DNA of 64,000 nucleotides from Octadecabacter dasysiphoniae (GTDB lineage Bacteria; Pseudomonadota; Alphaproteobacteria; Rhodobacterales; Rhodobacteraceae): the NCBI RefSeq assembly GCF_021532615.1, contig NZ_JAKGAQ010000002.1:844501-908500 (forward strand), in the 5' to 3' direction. The notes beneath the pieces are model-generated. The model was not told where the DNA came from and did not search any database. It saw nothing but the letters and a program-made list of their open reading frames with translations. Every line of letters begins with the position of its first letter. Within the stretch, counting starts at the first letter, position 1. Positions 27,632 to 35,375 of this stretch are shown here, in pieces. A program made the translations under genes and the position numbers.

Positions 27632-28254
27632 GATGTATAGGTTTCCATTGCCGCCAATGTATCGCCCAAGGATCGGATGGCACCTGTCTGCAAATATTCC
27701 ATCGCGCGCAACGATGCGTGGTGCGCATCAATGCCGGATCCGCCGACGCAATCCTCAATCACACGGCAGAAATAATCCGACTGGTGCCCATCAACAAAAG
27801 TATAATGCACGCACACGTCTGTCAGCCCGCCAACCATGATCAACGTATCAACGCCAAGCCCCTTCAACAGGATTTCCAGATCGGTCCCAAAGAAGGCAGA
27901 ATAGCGCCGCTTGCGTACGTGGTAATCATCCGCCCGAACGCCCATTTCGGTCACGGCCAGCGCGGTCTTCGGATTGTCCTCAAGGCAATGCACATCTTCA
28001 TCGCCGTCCAGTTCGCGGCCAAAATCCACCATAGACGGGTGATGCACCTCTTGAATGAAAATCACCGGAATATCAGCCGCCCGCGCGCCATCAATCGCGT
28101 CGCGCGCCAGCAGCATGCGTTCTTTATGTCCTGGCATATTGTCGATGGATCGCACCACACTGTCATCGATAAATGTGCTGGCCTGAATGTCGATTACGAT
28201 CAGGGCTGGTTTACCTTCTATCAATGCACGGGTCTGTTTTGCTAGATTCGCCAT
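27628..28254 (-). CDS. Isochorismatase-family cysteine hydrolase
   Basis: A 208-residue hydrolase with the family triad Asp22 (LIVIDIQASTF), Lys115 (YHVRKRRYSAFFGTDLE) and Cys148 (MVGGLTDVCVHYT). This fold covers nicotinamidases, ureidoacrylate and N-carbamoyl amide hydrolases. The metal-binding DWHP motif of PncA is absent, so it is probably not a nicotinamidase. It is the first gene of a two-gene unit with the proline-racemase-family enzyme. The start used is ATG at 28254, which has GGAGAG five bases upstream; a GTG four codons earlier would contain that site. Confidence 0.85.
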   Translation of the reverse strand: MANLAKQTRALIEGKPALIVIDIQASTFIDDSVVRSIDNMPGHKERMLLARDAIDGARAADIPVIFIQEVHHPSMVDFGRELDGDEDVHCLEDNPKTALAVTEMGVRADDYHVRKRRYSAFFGTDLEILLKGLGVDTLIMVGGLTDVCVHYTFVDGHQSDYFCRVIEDCVGGSGIDAHHASLRAMEYLQTGAIRSLGDTLAAMETYTS

Positions 28255-28320
28255 GTCGCTCTCCACTTTACGCCGCCCACGCGCTTTGCTCTAACGGGCG
28301 CAACATAATTGGAGCCTACT

Positions 28321-29613
28321 ATGGTCGATATCGCAACCCGCGTCTGGAACCACAAATGGAAGATCGATCCGATCGTCCGCTCCCTTATTGATACCGATTT
28401 CTATAAACTGCTGATGTGCCAGTCGGTGTTTCGCAACAAACCGGACACCCAAGTCACATTTTCCCTGATCAACCGCACCAAATCGGTGAAATTGGCAAAC
28501 CTGATCGACGAAGGTGAATTGCGCGAACAGCTCGATCATGTGCGATCCTTGTCGCTGTCACGCGGCGAATCCACATGGATGCGCGGCAACACGTTTTACG
28601 GCAAGCGATCCATGTTCAGCTCCGAATTCATGGACTGGTTCGAAAATTTGCGCCTGCCGCCCTACCACCTCGAAAAACGCGACGGGCAATATGAACTGAC
28701 GTTCGAAGGGTCTTGGCCCGAAGTCATGCTGTGGGAAATCCCCGCGCTGTCGATCCTGATGGAACTGCGCGGCCGTGCCGTATTGGGTACAATGGGCCGT
28801 TTCGAACTACAGGTGCTGTATGCCCGCGCGATGACAAAACTCTGGGAAAAGGTCGAACTTTTGCGCCCTCTCGAAGGTCTGCGCGTCGCGGATTTCGGCA
28901 CCCGCCGCCGCCACAGCTTTTTGTGGCAGGACTGGGCCGTTCAGGCGATGCGCGAAGGCTTGGGCGACAATTTCCTCGGCACATCCAACTGCCTCATCGC
29001 CAAAAACCGCGACCTTGAAGCGATCGGAACAAATGCCCACGAACTGCCAATGGTCTATTCCGCCTTGGCCGAAACCGACGAAGCACTGGCCCAAGCGCCC
29101 TACGACGTCCTGTCTGACTGGCACGACGAACACGACGGCAACCTGCGTATCATCCTGCCCGACACCTACGGCACCCAAGGCTTCCTTGATAACGCGCCTG
29201 ATTGGCTCGCCGGTTGGACAGGTATCCGCGTGGATTCAGGCGATCCCGCAACGGCGGCCGAGGTCGCGATCAACTGGTGGAAATCCCGTGGCGAAGACCC
29301 AAAGGACAAGCTGGTGATCTTCAGCGACGGCCTCGATGTTGAAAAAATCGTGCAGCTTCACAAACAATTCGAAGGCCGCACACGCGTGTCATTCGGGTGG
29401 GGCACGATGCTCACCAATGATTTCAAGGGCCTGTCAAAGAACGATGCACTCGCCCCGTTTTCCATGGTCTGTAAAGCGGTCTCCGCAAACGGAAACCCCA
29501 CCGTCAAACTCAGCGATAATCCCAAAAAGGCCATGGGCCCCGCGTCAGAAATCGAACGCTACAAGCGCGTCTTCGGTGTCGGCGATCAGGATGAAATAGA
29601 CGTCGTCGTCTGA
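28321..29613 (+). CDS. pncB: Nicotinate phosphoribosyltransferase
   Basis: A 430-residue enzyme that converts nicotinate and PRPP to nicotinate mononucleotide in NAD salvage. The N-terminal SLIDTDFYKLLMCQSVFRNK is family-typical. GTRRRHSFLWQD contains the candidate autophosphorylated His198, and IRVDSGDPATAAEVAINWW plus VSFGWGTMLTNDFKG form the phosphoribosyl-binding part. The ATG at 28321 has TTGGAG upstream; the TTG four codons earlier is part of that site. It is divergent from the isochorismatase gene and complements pncA at 25340. Confidence 0.96.
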   Translation: MVDIATRVWNHKWKIDPIVRSLIDTDFYKLLMCQSVFRNKPDTQVTFSLINRTKSVKLANLIDEGELREQLDHVRSLSLSRGESTWMRGNTFYGKRSMFSSEFMDWFENLRLPPYHLEKRDGQYELTFEGSWPEVMLWEIPALSILMELRGRAVLGTMGRFELQVLYARAMTKLWEKVELLRPLEGLRVADFGTRRRHSFLWQDWAVQAMREGLGDNFLGTSNCLIAKNRDLEAIGTNAHELPMVYSALAETDEALAQAPYDVLSDWHDEHDGNLRIILPDTYGTQGFLDNAPDWLAGWTGIRVDSGDPATAAEVAINWWKSRGEDPKDKLVIFSDGLDVEKIVQLHKQFEGRTRVSFGWGTMLTNDFKGLSKNDALAPFSMVCKAVSANGNPTVKLSDNPKKAMGPASEIERYKRVFGVGDQDEIDVVV

Positions 29614-29623
29614 TAAAACCGCA

Positions 29624-29652
29624 CAGGGGTGTTGCGCGAAACGGCACCCCTG
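29624..29652 (+). terminator. Stem-loop after pncB
   Basis: CAGGGGTG (29624-29631) pairs perfectly with CACCCCTG (29645-29652) around a 13-base loop, ten bases after the pncB stop. No T-run follows, so this may be a weak terminator or a 3' end stabiliser. Confidence 0.45.
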
Positions 29653-29752
29653 CGAACGCTGGCTTCAACACTTGATAACGGCTGCTTCCTAGGGTCGGAC
29701 GCGACACACGTCCCCCGCCCAGCGGAGTTTCCCGTTTTCCCCAGGAGCCATC

Positions 29753-30895
29753 ATGTCCCAGTCGTCCCACATCCTCGGCCTTCCCTATATTCAGCCCGCC
29801 CAAGCCCAAAAACACGTCACCCACAACGAAGCAATCCGCGTCCTTGATGCGCTGGTGCAGCTGTCGGTCGTGGATCGTGACCAGACAACGCCCCCAGCAA
29901 CCGCCGTCACAGGGGATCGCCATATCGTTCCCGCTGGTGCGACTGGTGAATGGGCGGGGCAAGACGGTTCCATCGCTGTGTTCGAAGACGCGGCATGGGC
30001 GTTCTACCCACCCCAAGATGGCTGGCAATCCGTTGTGCGCAGCGAAGGCATCACATTGATCTGGAACGGATCAGATTGGGTCGCGCCGACCATCGATGCC
30101 ACCGCGTTTCAGAACCTCGACAGCGTCGGCGTGAACACAACCGCAGACGCGACGAACCGTCTGGCAGTGGCGTCCGACGCAACGCTTCTGTCCCACGCGG
30201 GCACAGATCACCGCGTCGTTGTGAATAAAAACGCGCCCACCGACACGGCCAGCCTTCTGTTTCAAACGGGCTATTCGGGCCGCGCCGAAATGGGCACCGC
30301 CGGGTCTGATGATTTCGCCGTCAAAGTCAGCGCGGACGCCGCAACGTGGAACACCGGCGTGTCGTTTGACGCCACAACAGGGCGCGCCGAATTCCCGTCG
30401 GGCGCTAAAATCTCAAACCGGCTTGATGTGGGGGGGCGCGTGTATTGCTACACGGATGGGCGTTGGGTCACGCACAACAACTACCACGGCACGAAGACGC
30501 CCAATATCTCTGCAACGGCGGGCACAGGCGCCGATCCGACCCTGAATTGGGACGACGTCGGGGTCTTCGTCGAACAGGGCTATGAATTTACCAATCTGGT
30601 GAACGCCGTGCGCAGTAACAACGCGCAACTGACAAATTTCGACCTGCGTGTGTATTTTCAAACCGGCCCTTGGGATGTCGGGTTTTCAGCGGATGCCGAC
30701 GTCACGCGCACCCTGATCGGGTCCGCAGATAGCGCGCAGGCGGGCACGGGGTTTGATCGTGTGACAGTGGACTTGGGCGGTTTTGTTGCACCTGCCGACG
30801 GGTTCTTGCTGTTTTACTGGCGCCCGATCGGCACCCTGACATCCACGCGGTATCTGTATTCCAGCATGATCGTGAACTACCTCACACCCGCTTAA
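29753..30895 (+). CDS. DUF2793 protein, gene-transfer-agent/phage head-spike-like
   Basis: A 380-residue protein. The N-terminal part (LGLPYIQPAQAQKHVTHNEA, then LDALVQLSV and ITLIWNGSDWVAP within residues 1-120) is the DUF2793 domain. The rest is Gly/Thr/Asp-rich beta structure with a QTGYSGRAEMGTAGSDDFAV segment typical of tail-fibre or spike proteins. Related domains occur in structural proteins of the Rhodobacter gene transfer agent, where they form capsid spikes. No signal peptide and no other phage or GTA genes are nearby, so this is an orphan. Its C-terminal ~120 residues may bind a surface glycan; that is a guess. Confidence 0.75.
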   Translation: MSQSSHILGLPYIQPAQAQKHVTHNEAIRVLDALVQLSVVDRDQTTPPATAVTGDRHIVPAGATGEWAGQDGSIAVFEDAAWAFYPPQDGWQSVVRSEGITLIWNGSDWVAPTIDATAFQNLDSVGVNTTADATNRLAVASDATLLSHAGTDHRVVVNKNAPTDTASLLFQTGYSGRAEMGTAGSDDFAVKVSADAATWNTGVSFDATTGRAEFPSGAKISNRLDVGGRVYCYTDGRWVTHNNYHGTKTPNISATAGTGADPTLNWDDVGVFVEQGYEFTNLVNAVRSNNAQLTNFDLRVYFQTGPWDVGFSADADVTRTLIGSADSAQAGTGFDRVTVDLGGFVAPADGFLLFYWRPIGTLTSTRYLYSSMIVNYLTPA

Positions 30896-30913
30896 ATCGT
30901 TTGCGGGGGCGGG

Positions 30914-31333
30914 TCAGTCCGATACTTTCCCCCGCAGGCTTTTGACCTCACCGCGCTTCTTTTTCTCGTCCACGCGCTTGCGTTTCTGGTTCTGGGATAC
31001 CCGCGTTTTCACACGGCGTTTCGGCGCGACCAGTGCGGCGCGGATCATCTCCGCCAGTCGTTCACGGGCCAATTCACGGTTGCGCGCCTGTGATCGCGTG
31101 TCTTGCACAAACATCACAATCGCTCCGTCGCCTGTCCATTTGCGCCCCGCCAACCTGCGCAGCCGCGTTTTCACAGGCCCAGTCAGGGCCGGGGATCGCG
31201 CCGCTTCAAACCGCAGCTCAACGGCGGTGCTGACTTTGTTGACGTTCTGCCCACCCGGGCCGGACGCGCGCACAAAGCTCTCCACAAGCTCCCAATCGGC
31301 AATTTCGATCTGGTCTGTGATACGAAGTCCCAT
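30914..31333 (-). CDS. arfB: Alternative ribosome-rescue peptidyl-tRNA hydrolase ArfB
   Basis: A 139-residue release-factor-like protein. RASGPGGQNVNKVSTAVELR carries the catalytic GGQ motif (residues 27-29). The C-terminal tail is strongly basic (PKRRVKTRVSQNQKRKRVDE), as needed to enter the mRNA channel of stalled ribosomes. It lacks codon-recognition domains and frees stalled ribosomes without a stop codon. The start at ATG 31333 has no good Shine-Dalgarno. Upstream on the same strand lies an unusual leader with a tiny ORF, an anti-Shine-Dalgarno segment and a terminator (31375-31560). Confidence 0.95.
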   Translation of the reverse strand: MGLRITDQIEIADWELVESFVRASGPGGQNVNKVSTAVELRFEAARSPALTGPVKTRLRRLAGRKWTGDGAIVMFVQDTRSQARNRELARERLAEMIRAALVAPKRRVKTRVSQNQKRKRVDEKKKRGEVKSLRGKVSD

Positions 31334-31375
31334 AGCGCGTTTCTGTCACGTTCGCCTGATGGCGTCAAAACCCAC

Positions 31376-31408
31376 TAAAAAGGGCCGCCCAGAAACAGGA
31401 CGGCCCTT
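31376..31408 (-). terminator. Intrinsic terminator between a small ORF and arfB
   Basis: AAGGGCCG and CGGCCCTT (31380-31387 and 31401-31408) form a perfect 8-bp GC-rich stem with a 13-base loop. On the minus strand the stem is followed by a T-run (reading CCCTTTTTAG). It lies 47 bases upstream of the arfB ATG and downstream of the 18-codon ORF. It would end a short transcript or act as an attenuator of arfB. Confidence 0.75.
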
Positions 31409-31417
31409 CGAAAGTTC

Positions 31418-31425
31418 AGGAGGTG
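31418..31425 (-). promoter_or_regulatory. Anti-Shine-Dalgarno segment in the arfB leader
   Basis: On the minus strand this segment reads CACCTCCT, perfectly complementary to AGGAGGTG within the Shine-Dalgarno of the 18-codon ORF (31537-31544). It lies between that ORF and the terminator. Pairing would close the ribosome-binding site of the small ORF; alternatively the exposed CCTCC could act on other mRNAs as a small-RNA seed. Confidence 0.45.
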
Positions 31426-31474
31426 GGGCGGTTAGAGCGCGCTCACCTGCGGTGTTAATCCTCTAGGGGATGCC

Positions 31475-31531
31475 CTAGATTTTCGCCCCCACAGTTGTCC
31501 CGACACACTTCTCCAATATCTTTCTAGACAC
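31475..31531 (-). CDS. Putative 18-residue small ORF / leader peptide
   Basis: GTG start at 31531 and TAG at 31475 encode MSRKILEKCVGTTVGAKI. The Shine-Dalgarno AAGGAGGTGATC (31534-31545) is complementary to the whole anti-SD end of 16S rRNA, with about seven bases between GGAGG and the GTG. An in-frame TGA sits just upstream, so the ORF cannot be longer. I do not recognise the peptide. It could be a short expressed protein, a leader peptide for arfB, or part of a small RNA. No promoter could be assigned with confidence: TTGACT at 31568-31573 lacks a good -10. Confidence 0.4.
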   Translation of the reverse strand: MSRKILEKCVGTTVGAKI

Positions 31532-31613
31532 TAGATCACCTCCTTTTCATTTGTTTCTGATGCCCTCAGTCAAACACAACTTCTGGGGATCACCAAACAA
31601 AAAATACCCACAT

Positions 31614-32249
31614 CTATGTGATAGGTTGCAACCGCCCAATGATCAGGCGGAACGGGATCAGCGCGATCAATGCAATCGCGATCTTCACACCCCAGTCGGC
31701 CACGGCCAACGTCACCCACAACGGTGCTTCGGGGCCGGACAACAAGAATGGCACAGCCTCCCACGCCCAAGACACTTCGCCGTCCGCCGCCGCGCCGAAC
31801 GACACGGTCGCGCTGAACGCGATTGTGAAAAACAGCGCTGTGTCGATGGTGGATCCGATGAATGTGGATGTCAGCGGGGCCTTCCACCATGCGCCATCAC
31901 GCAAGCGCTGGAAAATGGCCACGTCGATCAATTGCGCCACAAGGAACGCCGTTGCCGATCCAATTGCCACACGCAACGCAACAGCGGGGAATTCATAACC
32001 ATCCCCCTGGATCATGATCTGGCTGCCGATCAGCGAACAAATCACACCAACGGCAAAGCCGATGAAAACCACACGCCGCGCCGCAGACACGCCGTAAACG
32101 CGGTTCATCACGTCGGTCACAAGAAACGCCAGCGGATACGTAAACGCACCCCACGTCAGCAATCCGTCAAGGATCAGAAACTGCACAAGGATGTTAGAAG
32201 CCACCACAACGATGGCCATGGCGATAACGCCAGGAAGAATTCGGGTCAT
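31614..32249 (-). CDS. yhhQ: Queuosine precursor transporter (YhhQ/VUT family)
   Basis: A 211-residue membrane protein with about six hydrophobic segments. The signature FTYPLAFLVTDVMNRVYGVS and the LTSTFIGSTIDTALFFTIAF segment match the YhhQ (QPTR) family, which imports preQ0/preQ1 for tRNA queuosine synthesis. The ATG at 32249 (MTRILPGVIAMAIVVVAS) is used; a TTG seven codons upstream is also possible. No preQ1 riboswitch could be recognised upstream. The 3' end has a weak stem over the stop codon followed by six Ts on the minus strand (near 31598-31604). Confidence 0.92.
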   Translation of the reverse strand: MTRILPGVIAMAIVVVASNILVQFLILDGLLTWGAFTYPLAFLVTDVMNRVYGVSAARRVVFIGFAVGVICSLIGSQIMIQGDGYEFPAVALRVAIGSATAFLVAQLIDVAIFQRLRDGAWWKAPLTSTFIGSTIDTALFFTIAFSATVSFGAAADGEVSWAWEAVPFLLSGPEAPLWVTLAVADWGVKIAIALIALIPFRLIIGRLQPIT

Positions 32250-32299
32250 AATATCAATCCGTTTTGACAAGGTAGTCGGACACTTGGCCCTTCAGGATA

Positions 32300-32330
32300 A
32301 AGGACGCCGCTCTATTGCGCAGGCGTCCTT
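32300..32330 (-). terminator. Stem-loop after mepA
   Basis: AAGGACGCC (32300-32308) pairs perfectly with GGCGTCCTT (32322-32330) around a 13-base loop in the gap between mepA and yhhQ. On the minus strand it ends in TTTATCC. This is a likely terminator of the MFS-mepA unit, or a leader structure of yhhQ. Confidence 0.6.
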
Positions 32331-32352
32331 CCCTGTCAATCGATTGTGACGC

Positions 32353-33294
32353 CTAGTTACTTTGCGCGACCGACAAACATTGCGTGGGCAAACGCGCCAT
32401 TGTCAGCGGCCCGCGCGGTGTGCGCGGCGTTGCGTTCGGGTCTGGCGGGGGCGGGTTCAGAATGTTGTTCACCCATGTTTGCGCATCCGCACAGCCGTCA
32501 CCCGCAGGCGGTGGCGCTTGGTTTTCGCAGCCCGCCGCCCCGTCAGGGCAGGTCAGACGCACGTGGAAATGATAATGGTGCCCATACCAAGGCCGGATTT
32601 TATTCAACCATGATCGATCACCGGTCGCCCATTCACACATCGCAACCTTTGCGCCGGGAAACACAAAAATCCGCGCCGTGCGATCATCACTAGCCGCAGC
32701 GCGCAACAATTGCATGTGCTGTTCGGTCCAACGCGAATTGGTAAACGCCCCCCGTTCGCGCCGCATGGAAATAGACGACAAATCTTCGCGTTCTTGACGC
32801 GACAGGTTCAACCGATCCGGCGGCAGCATCCATATATCAATATCCAAACCAGATTGATGGCTTGCGTGGCCGGTCAACATCGGGCCACCGCGCGGCTGGC
32901 TCATGTCGCCGACGTACAGGCCCTCCCAACCGGGCAACGTCGCGGCAAAGCGGCTTAGGTCTTGGACATAATCAACCGTATCAGGCTGCGCCCAATTGCG
33001 GTTCCGGCTCAGACGCATCGCTTGCCATGTCGGGCCTGTTTCGGGCAGCTGAACCGCCCCCGCCTGACAGCCGCGTGCATAGCCGCCAAAACTTTCGGAT
33101 CGTTGCTCCGACGCCGTGGGCAAATACCCGAACACGTCTTTCGCGACACGATTGTCATTGGCGTTCTGCGTCGACATCACAGCAGCGGGTGCCGAAGAAT
33201 TGCCCGGCACAGACCGGCTCACGTCGCTGTTACGACAGCTCGCCGTGAAGGCTAGCGCTGCGATCAGAATTCCGGTTTTGACTAAGCGTCCCAT
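32353..33294 (-). CDS. mepA: Penicillin-insensitive murein endopeptidase MepA
   Basis: A 313-residue LAS-family zinc peptidase that cuts D-Ala-mDAP cross-links in peptidoglycan. An N-terminal hydrophobic signal (ILIAALAFTASC) ends in Cys20, a possible but atypical lipobox. The metal motif GHASHQSGLDIDIW places His146 and Asp153 as ligands, and the late HHYHFHVRLTC supplies the third histidine. Cysteines near the C-terminus may form disulfides. The ATG at 33294 overlaps the end of the MFS gene by 13 bases, so both are likely on one transcript. Confidence 0.92.
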   Translation of the reverse strand: MGRLVKTGILIAALAFTASCRNSDVSRSVPGNSSAPAAVMSTQNANDNRVAKDVFGYLPTASEQRSESFGGYARGCQAGAVQLPETGPTWQAMRLSRNRNWAQPDTVDYVQDLSRFAATLPGWEGLYVGDMSQPRGGPMLTGHASHQSGLDIDIWMLPPDRLNLSRQEREDLSSISMRRERGAFTNSRWTEQHMQLLRAAASDDRTARIFVFPGAKVAMCEWATGDRSWLNKIRPWYGHHYHFHVRLTCPDGAAGCENQAPPPAGDGCADAQTWVNNILNPPPPDPNATPRTPRGPLTMARLPTQCLSVAQSN

Positions 33295-34661
33295 GCGTCG
33301 CGGTCTCCCTCTGGGTTGACCCACCATAACAAAATTAGCCCCGCAAGGAAAAGAAAGATCACTGGCAAAAACCCAAGCTGCGTATTTCCGGTGAGGTAGG
33401 TGAAAAACGTAATGCCCGCAGGCGCCAGAAATGCCGTGGCTTTACCGGACAGCGCAAACAGCCCAAACGCTTCGGCAGGGCGTTCAGGATGGGTATGACG
33501 CACCATCATGGACCGGCTGGCAGAATACACAGCACCCCCCGCACCACCAATCACCGCACCACAAATGTAAAAAATCGTGTCCGGCAGGGTCGATCCGATC
33601 GGCAAGGCGATCCAGTACACCTGTTCGCGCGACATAAACACAATCGTCAGGCTAACGAAGATCAAGCACCAAACAGCAACGCGGATCACAGGTTTCGGCC
33701 CGAACCGTTTATCCGCCAATCCGGCGATCCACGTTGTCACCGCAGCGGCAATCGCGGCCACCACACCAAAGACACCAATCGCTGTGACGTTCCAATCCAG
33801 CACCAACGCCGCATAGACCCCGCCAAACGCATAAAGCGCATTCAACGCATCGCGGTAAAACATCGACCCGATCAGAAAGTTCAAAAGACTTTTGCGCTGG
33901 GCCACAGATTTCAGCGTGCCCCACAAATCTCCCGCCACCGCGCCAAGGTTGGTGGGTTTGCCACCGGCCTTTGGGTCATCACGCACAAACAAAAAGAACG
34001 GCACCATGAAAATCATGAACCAGATCGCGATGAACGGTCCGACAAACCGCGTGCCTTCCTTTTGGGTGGCATCCAACCCGAACGCCGGTTCAAGGTTCAC
34101 AAAGATCGTGCGCCCGTTGTCTTGTTCCACGAACAACAACAGCATGATGGCCAACGCGACAACGCCGCCCCAATATCCAAATGCCGCCGCTGATCCCGAT
34201 ATCCGCCCGACTTCGTCCTTGGAACCAAGGCTCGGCAGGATCGAATTGACGAAATTCAGGATCGATTCAGACGCAATGAAACCGATGTAGAACAGCGTCA
34301 GAACCAAGAACAAATTGCCCCCGTCCGGTGCCAAAAGCCAAAGCGATGCGGTGGCCAACACGTAAATGACCGAAAAGAACGAAATCCAAGGCATCTTGCG
34401 CCCCGAATTGTCCGCAAACGCGCCAAGGAACGGCGCGGTAAAGGCGATGATCAAACCCGATATCGTTTGCCCGGCAGACCAAAGGCCCTGCGCCTGCGCT
34501 TTCGCGGCCCCTTCCTCAAGGCCGGTGCCCAAGAAATGTTCGGCTGCGACAACCGCAAAATAGGGACCAAAAACAAACGTCAGGCCCAACGTATAAAACG
34601 GTTGGGATGCCCAATCAAAAGCCATCCAACCCCAGATACGTTTCTTAGATACAGTCGCCAT
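33282..34661 (-). CDS. MFS transporter, UMF1 (Atg22-like) family
   Basis: A 459-residue polytopic membrane protein with about 12 hydrophobic segments. The N-terminal IWGWMAFDWASQPFYTLGLT and the APFLGAFADNSGRKMPWISF loop are typical of the UMF1/Atg22-like MFS family. PEAFGLFALSGKATAFLAPA near the C-terminus is also conserved. The substrate is unknown; Atg22 in yeast exports vacuolar amino acids. ATG 34661 has AAGGGG upstream. It precedes and overlaps mepA. Confidence 0.88.
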   Translation of the reverse strand: MATVSKKRIWGWMAFDWASQPFYTLGLTFVFGPYFAVVAAEHFLGTGLEEGAAKAQAQGLWSAGQTISGLIIAFTAPFLGAFADNSGRKMPWISFFSVIYVLATASLWLLAPDGGNLFLVLTLFYIGFIASESILNFVNSILPSLGSKDEVGRISGSAAAFGYWGGVVALAIMLLLFVEQDNGRTIFVNLEPAFGLDATQKEGTRFVGPFIAIWFMIFMVPFFLFVRDDPKAGGKPTNLGAVAGDLWGTLKSVAQRKSLLNFLIGSMFYRDALNALYAFGGVYAALVLDWNVTAIGVFGVVAAIAAAVTTWIAGLADKRFGPKPVIRVAVWCLIFVSLTIVFMSREQVYWIALPIGSTLPDTIFYICGAVIGGAGGAVYSASRSMMVRHTHPERPAEAFGLFALSGKATAFLAPAGITFFTYLTGNTQLGFLPVIFLFLAGLILLWWVNPEGDRDAWDA

Positions 34662-34720
34662 GCGTAATCCCCTTACCCTTGGTGGGGATAAGACAGGCAA
34701 AGGCGGGGTCTGGCAATGGT

Positions 34721-35263
34721 TTAGGTCTTGTCCAGCGTCGGTGGCCACGTCCGCGTGGCTTCCGCATCAATCCAGTTTTGGACCCATTCCGCCGGCTCGG
34801 GCCGTGGCTGTGTGATGCCCATGGCCTCAATCAACACATCCGTTGGCACCGCGCGGCCCTTTTCAACGACAGCCGTGCGCAGCAACACATGGCTCGCGCA
34901 GTCGCCATTCAGCTTGTACATGCCCTGTTCGATATAGACGAAACGGGCGTCCCACGTCGCAATCCGCGTGCGGGTCTCGTATTTCTCGAACGGTAAAATC
35001 CGCTTGCGATACCGGATCGACGTGCCCGCCACAGTCAGCCCCCAGCGCTTCTTTTGCAAAAGCGCCCAAAGCCCCATGCGCACAGCCGCCTGAAATCGCC
35101 CCATTTCATACAGCGTCAAAATCCGCCCGTTGTTCATCTCACCGAAGATATCGCAATCGACCAAACGGCACCGATGTCGGGACACATGCATGTCCAGCGG
35201 GTCCATAGACGGCAACTTGCGCGCGGCAAACAGGTTCAGACCAAGGCGTAAAAATGGATACAT
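34721..35263 (-). CDS. Thioesterase-superfamily protein (THEM6/4HBT-like)
   Basis: A 180-residue hot-dog-fold protein. An N-terminal hydrophobic patch (MYPFLRLGLNLFAARKL) is followed by RLVDCDIFGEMNNGRILTLY, where Asp and Asn positions match the 4-hydroxybenzoyl-CoA thioesterase-like active region, and later by RYRKRILPFEKYETRTRI. It likely hydrolyses an acyl-CoA or acyl-ACP thioester; the substrate is unknown. The divergent region shared with the YggT gene carries a perfect 14-bp palindrome. Confidence 0.8.
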   Translation of the reverse strand: MYPFLRLGLNLFAARKLPSMDPLDMHVSRHRCRLVDCDIFGEMNNGRILTLYEMGRFQAAVRMGLWALLQKKRWGLTVAGTSIRYRKRILPFEKYETRTRIATWDARFVYIEQGMYKLNGDCASHVLLRTAVVEKGRAVPTDVLIEAMGITQPRPEPAEWVQNWIDAEATRTWPPTLDKT

Positions 35264-35283
35264 GCAACCTACAGACGACTAAG

Positions 35284-35297
35284 TGACGTTAACGTCA
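35284..35297. promoter_or_regulatory. 14-bp palindrome between thioesterase and YggT genes
   Basis: TGACGTTAACGTCA is a perfect inverted repeat 20 bases upstream of the thioesterase ATG and 79 bases before yggT. Its ACGT-N2-ACGT core resembles operators of MerR-type acyl-CoA metabolism regulators such as LiuR. A thioesterase target would fit that, but the regulator is not in the window. Confidence 0.45.
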
Positions 35298-35375
35298 AGT
35301 GGTGACGCCACGGAAAGCCATTGCCCTTTAACCTCTCCATGCTTACCTCTTGCCAAACGCGGAAAAGGACGTCCC

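Noticed and set aside
29753..30895. Prophage remnant around the DUF2793 gene.
   Set aside because: Neighbours are pncB and arfB with normal composition and no integrase, attachment repeats or other phage genes.
31532..31547. A fragment of 16S rRNA on the plus strand, since GATCACCTCCTTT equals the 16S 3' end.
   Set aside because: No other 16S sequence flanks it; the match is explained by a full-length Shine-Dalgarno on the minus strand.
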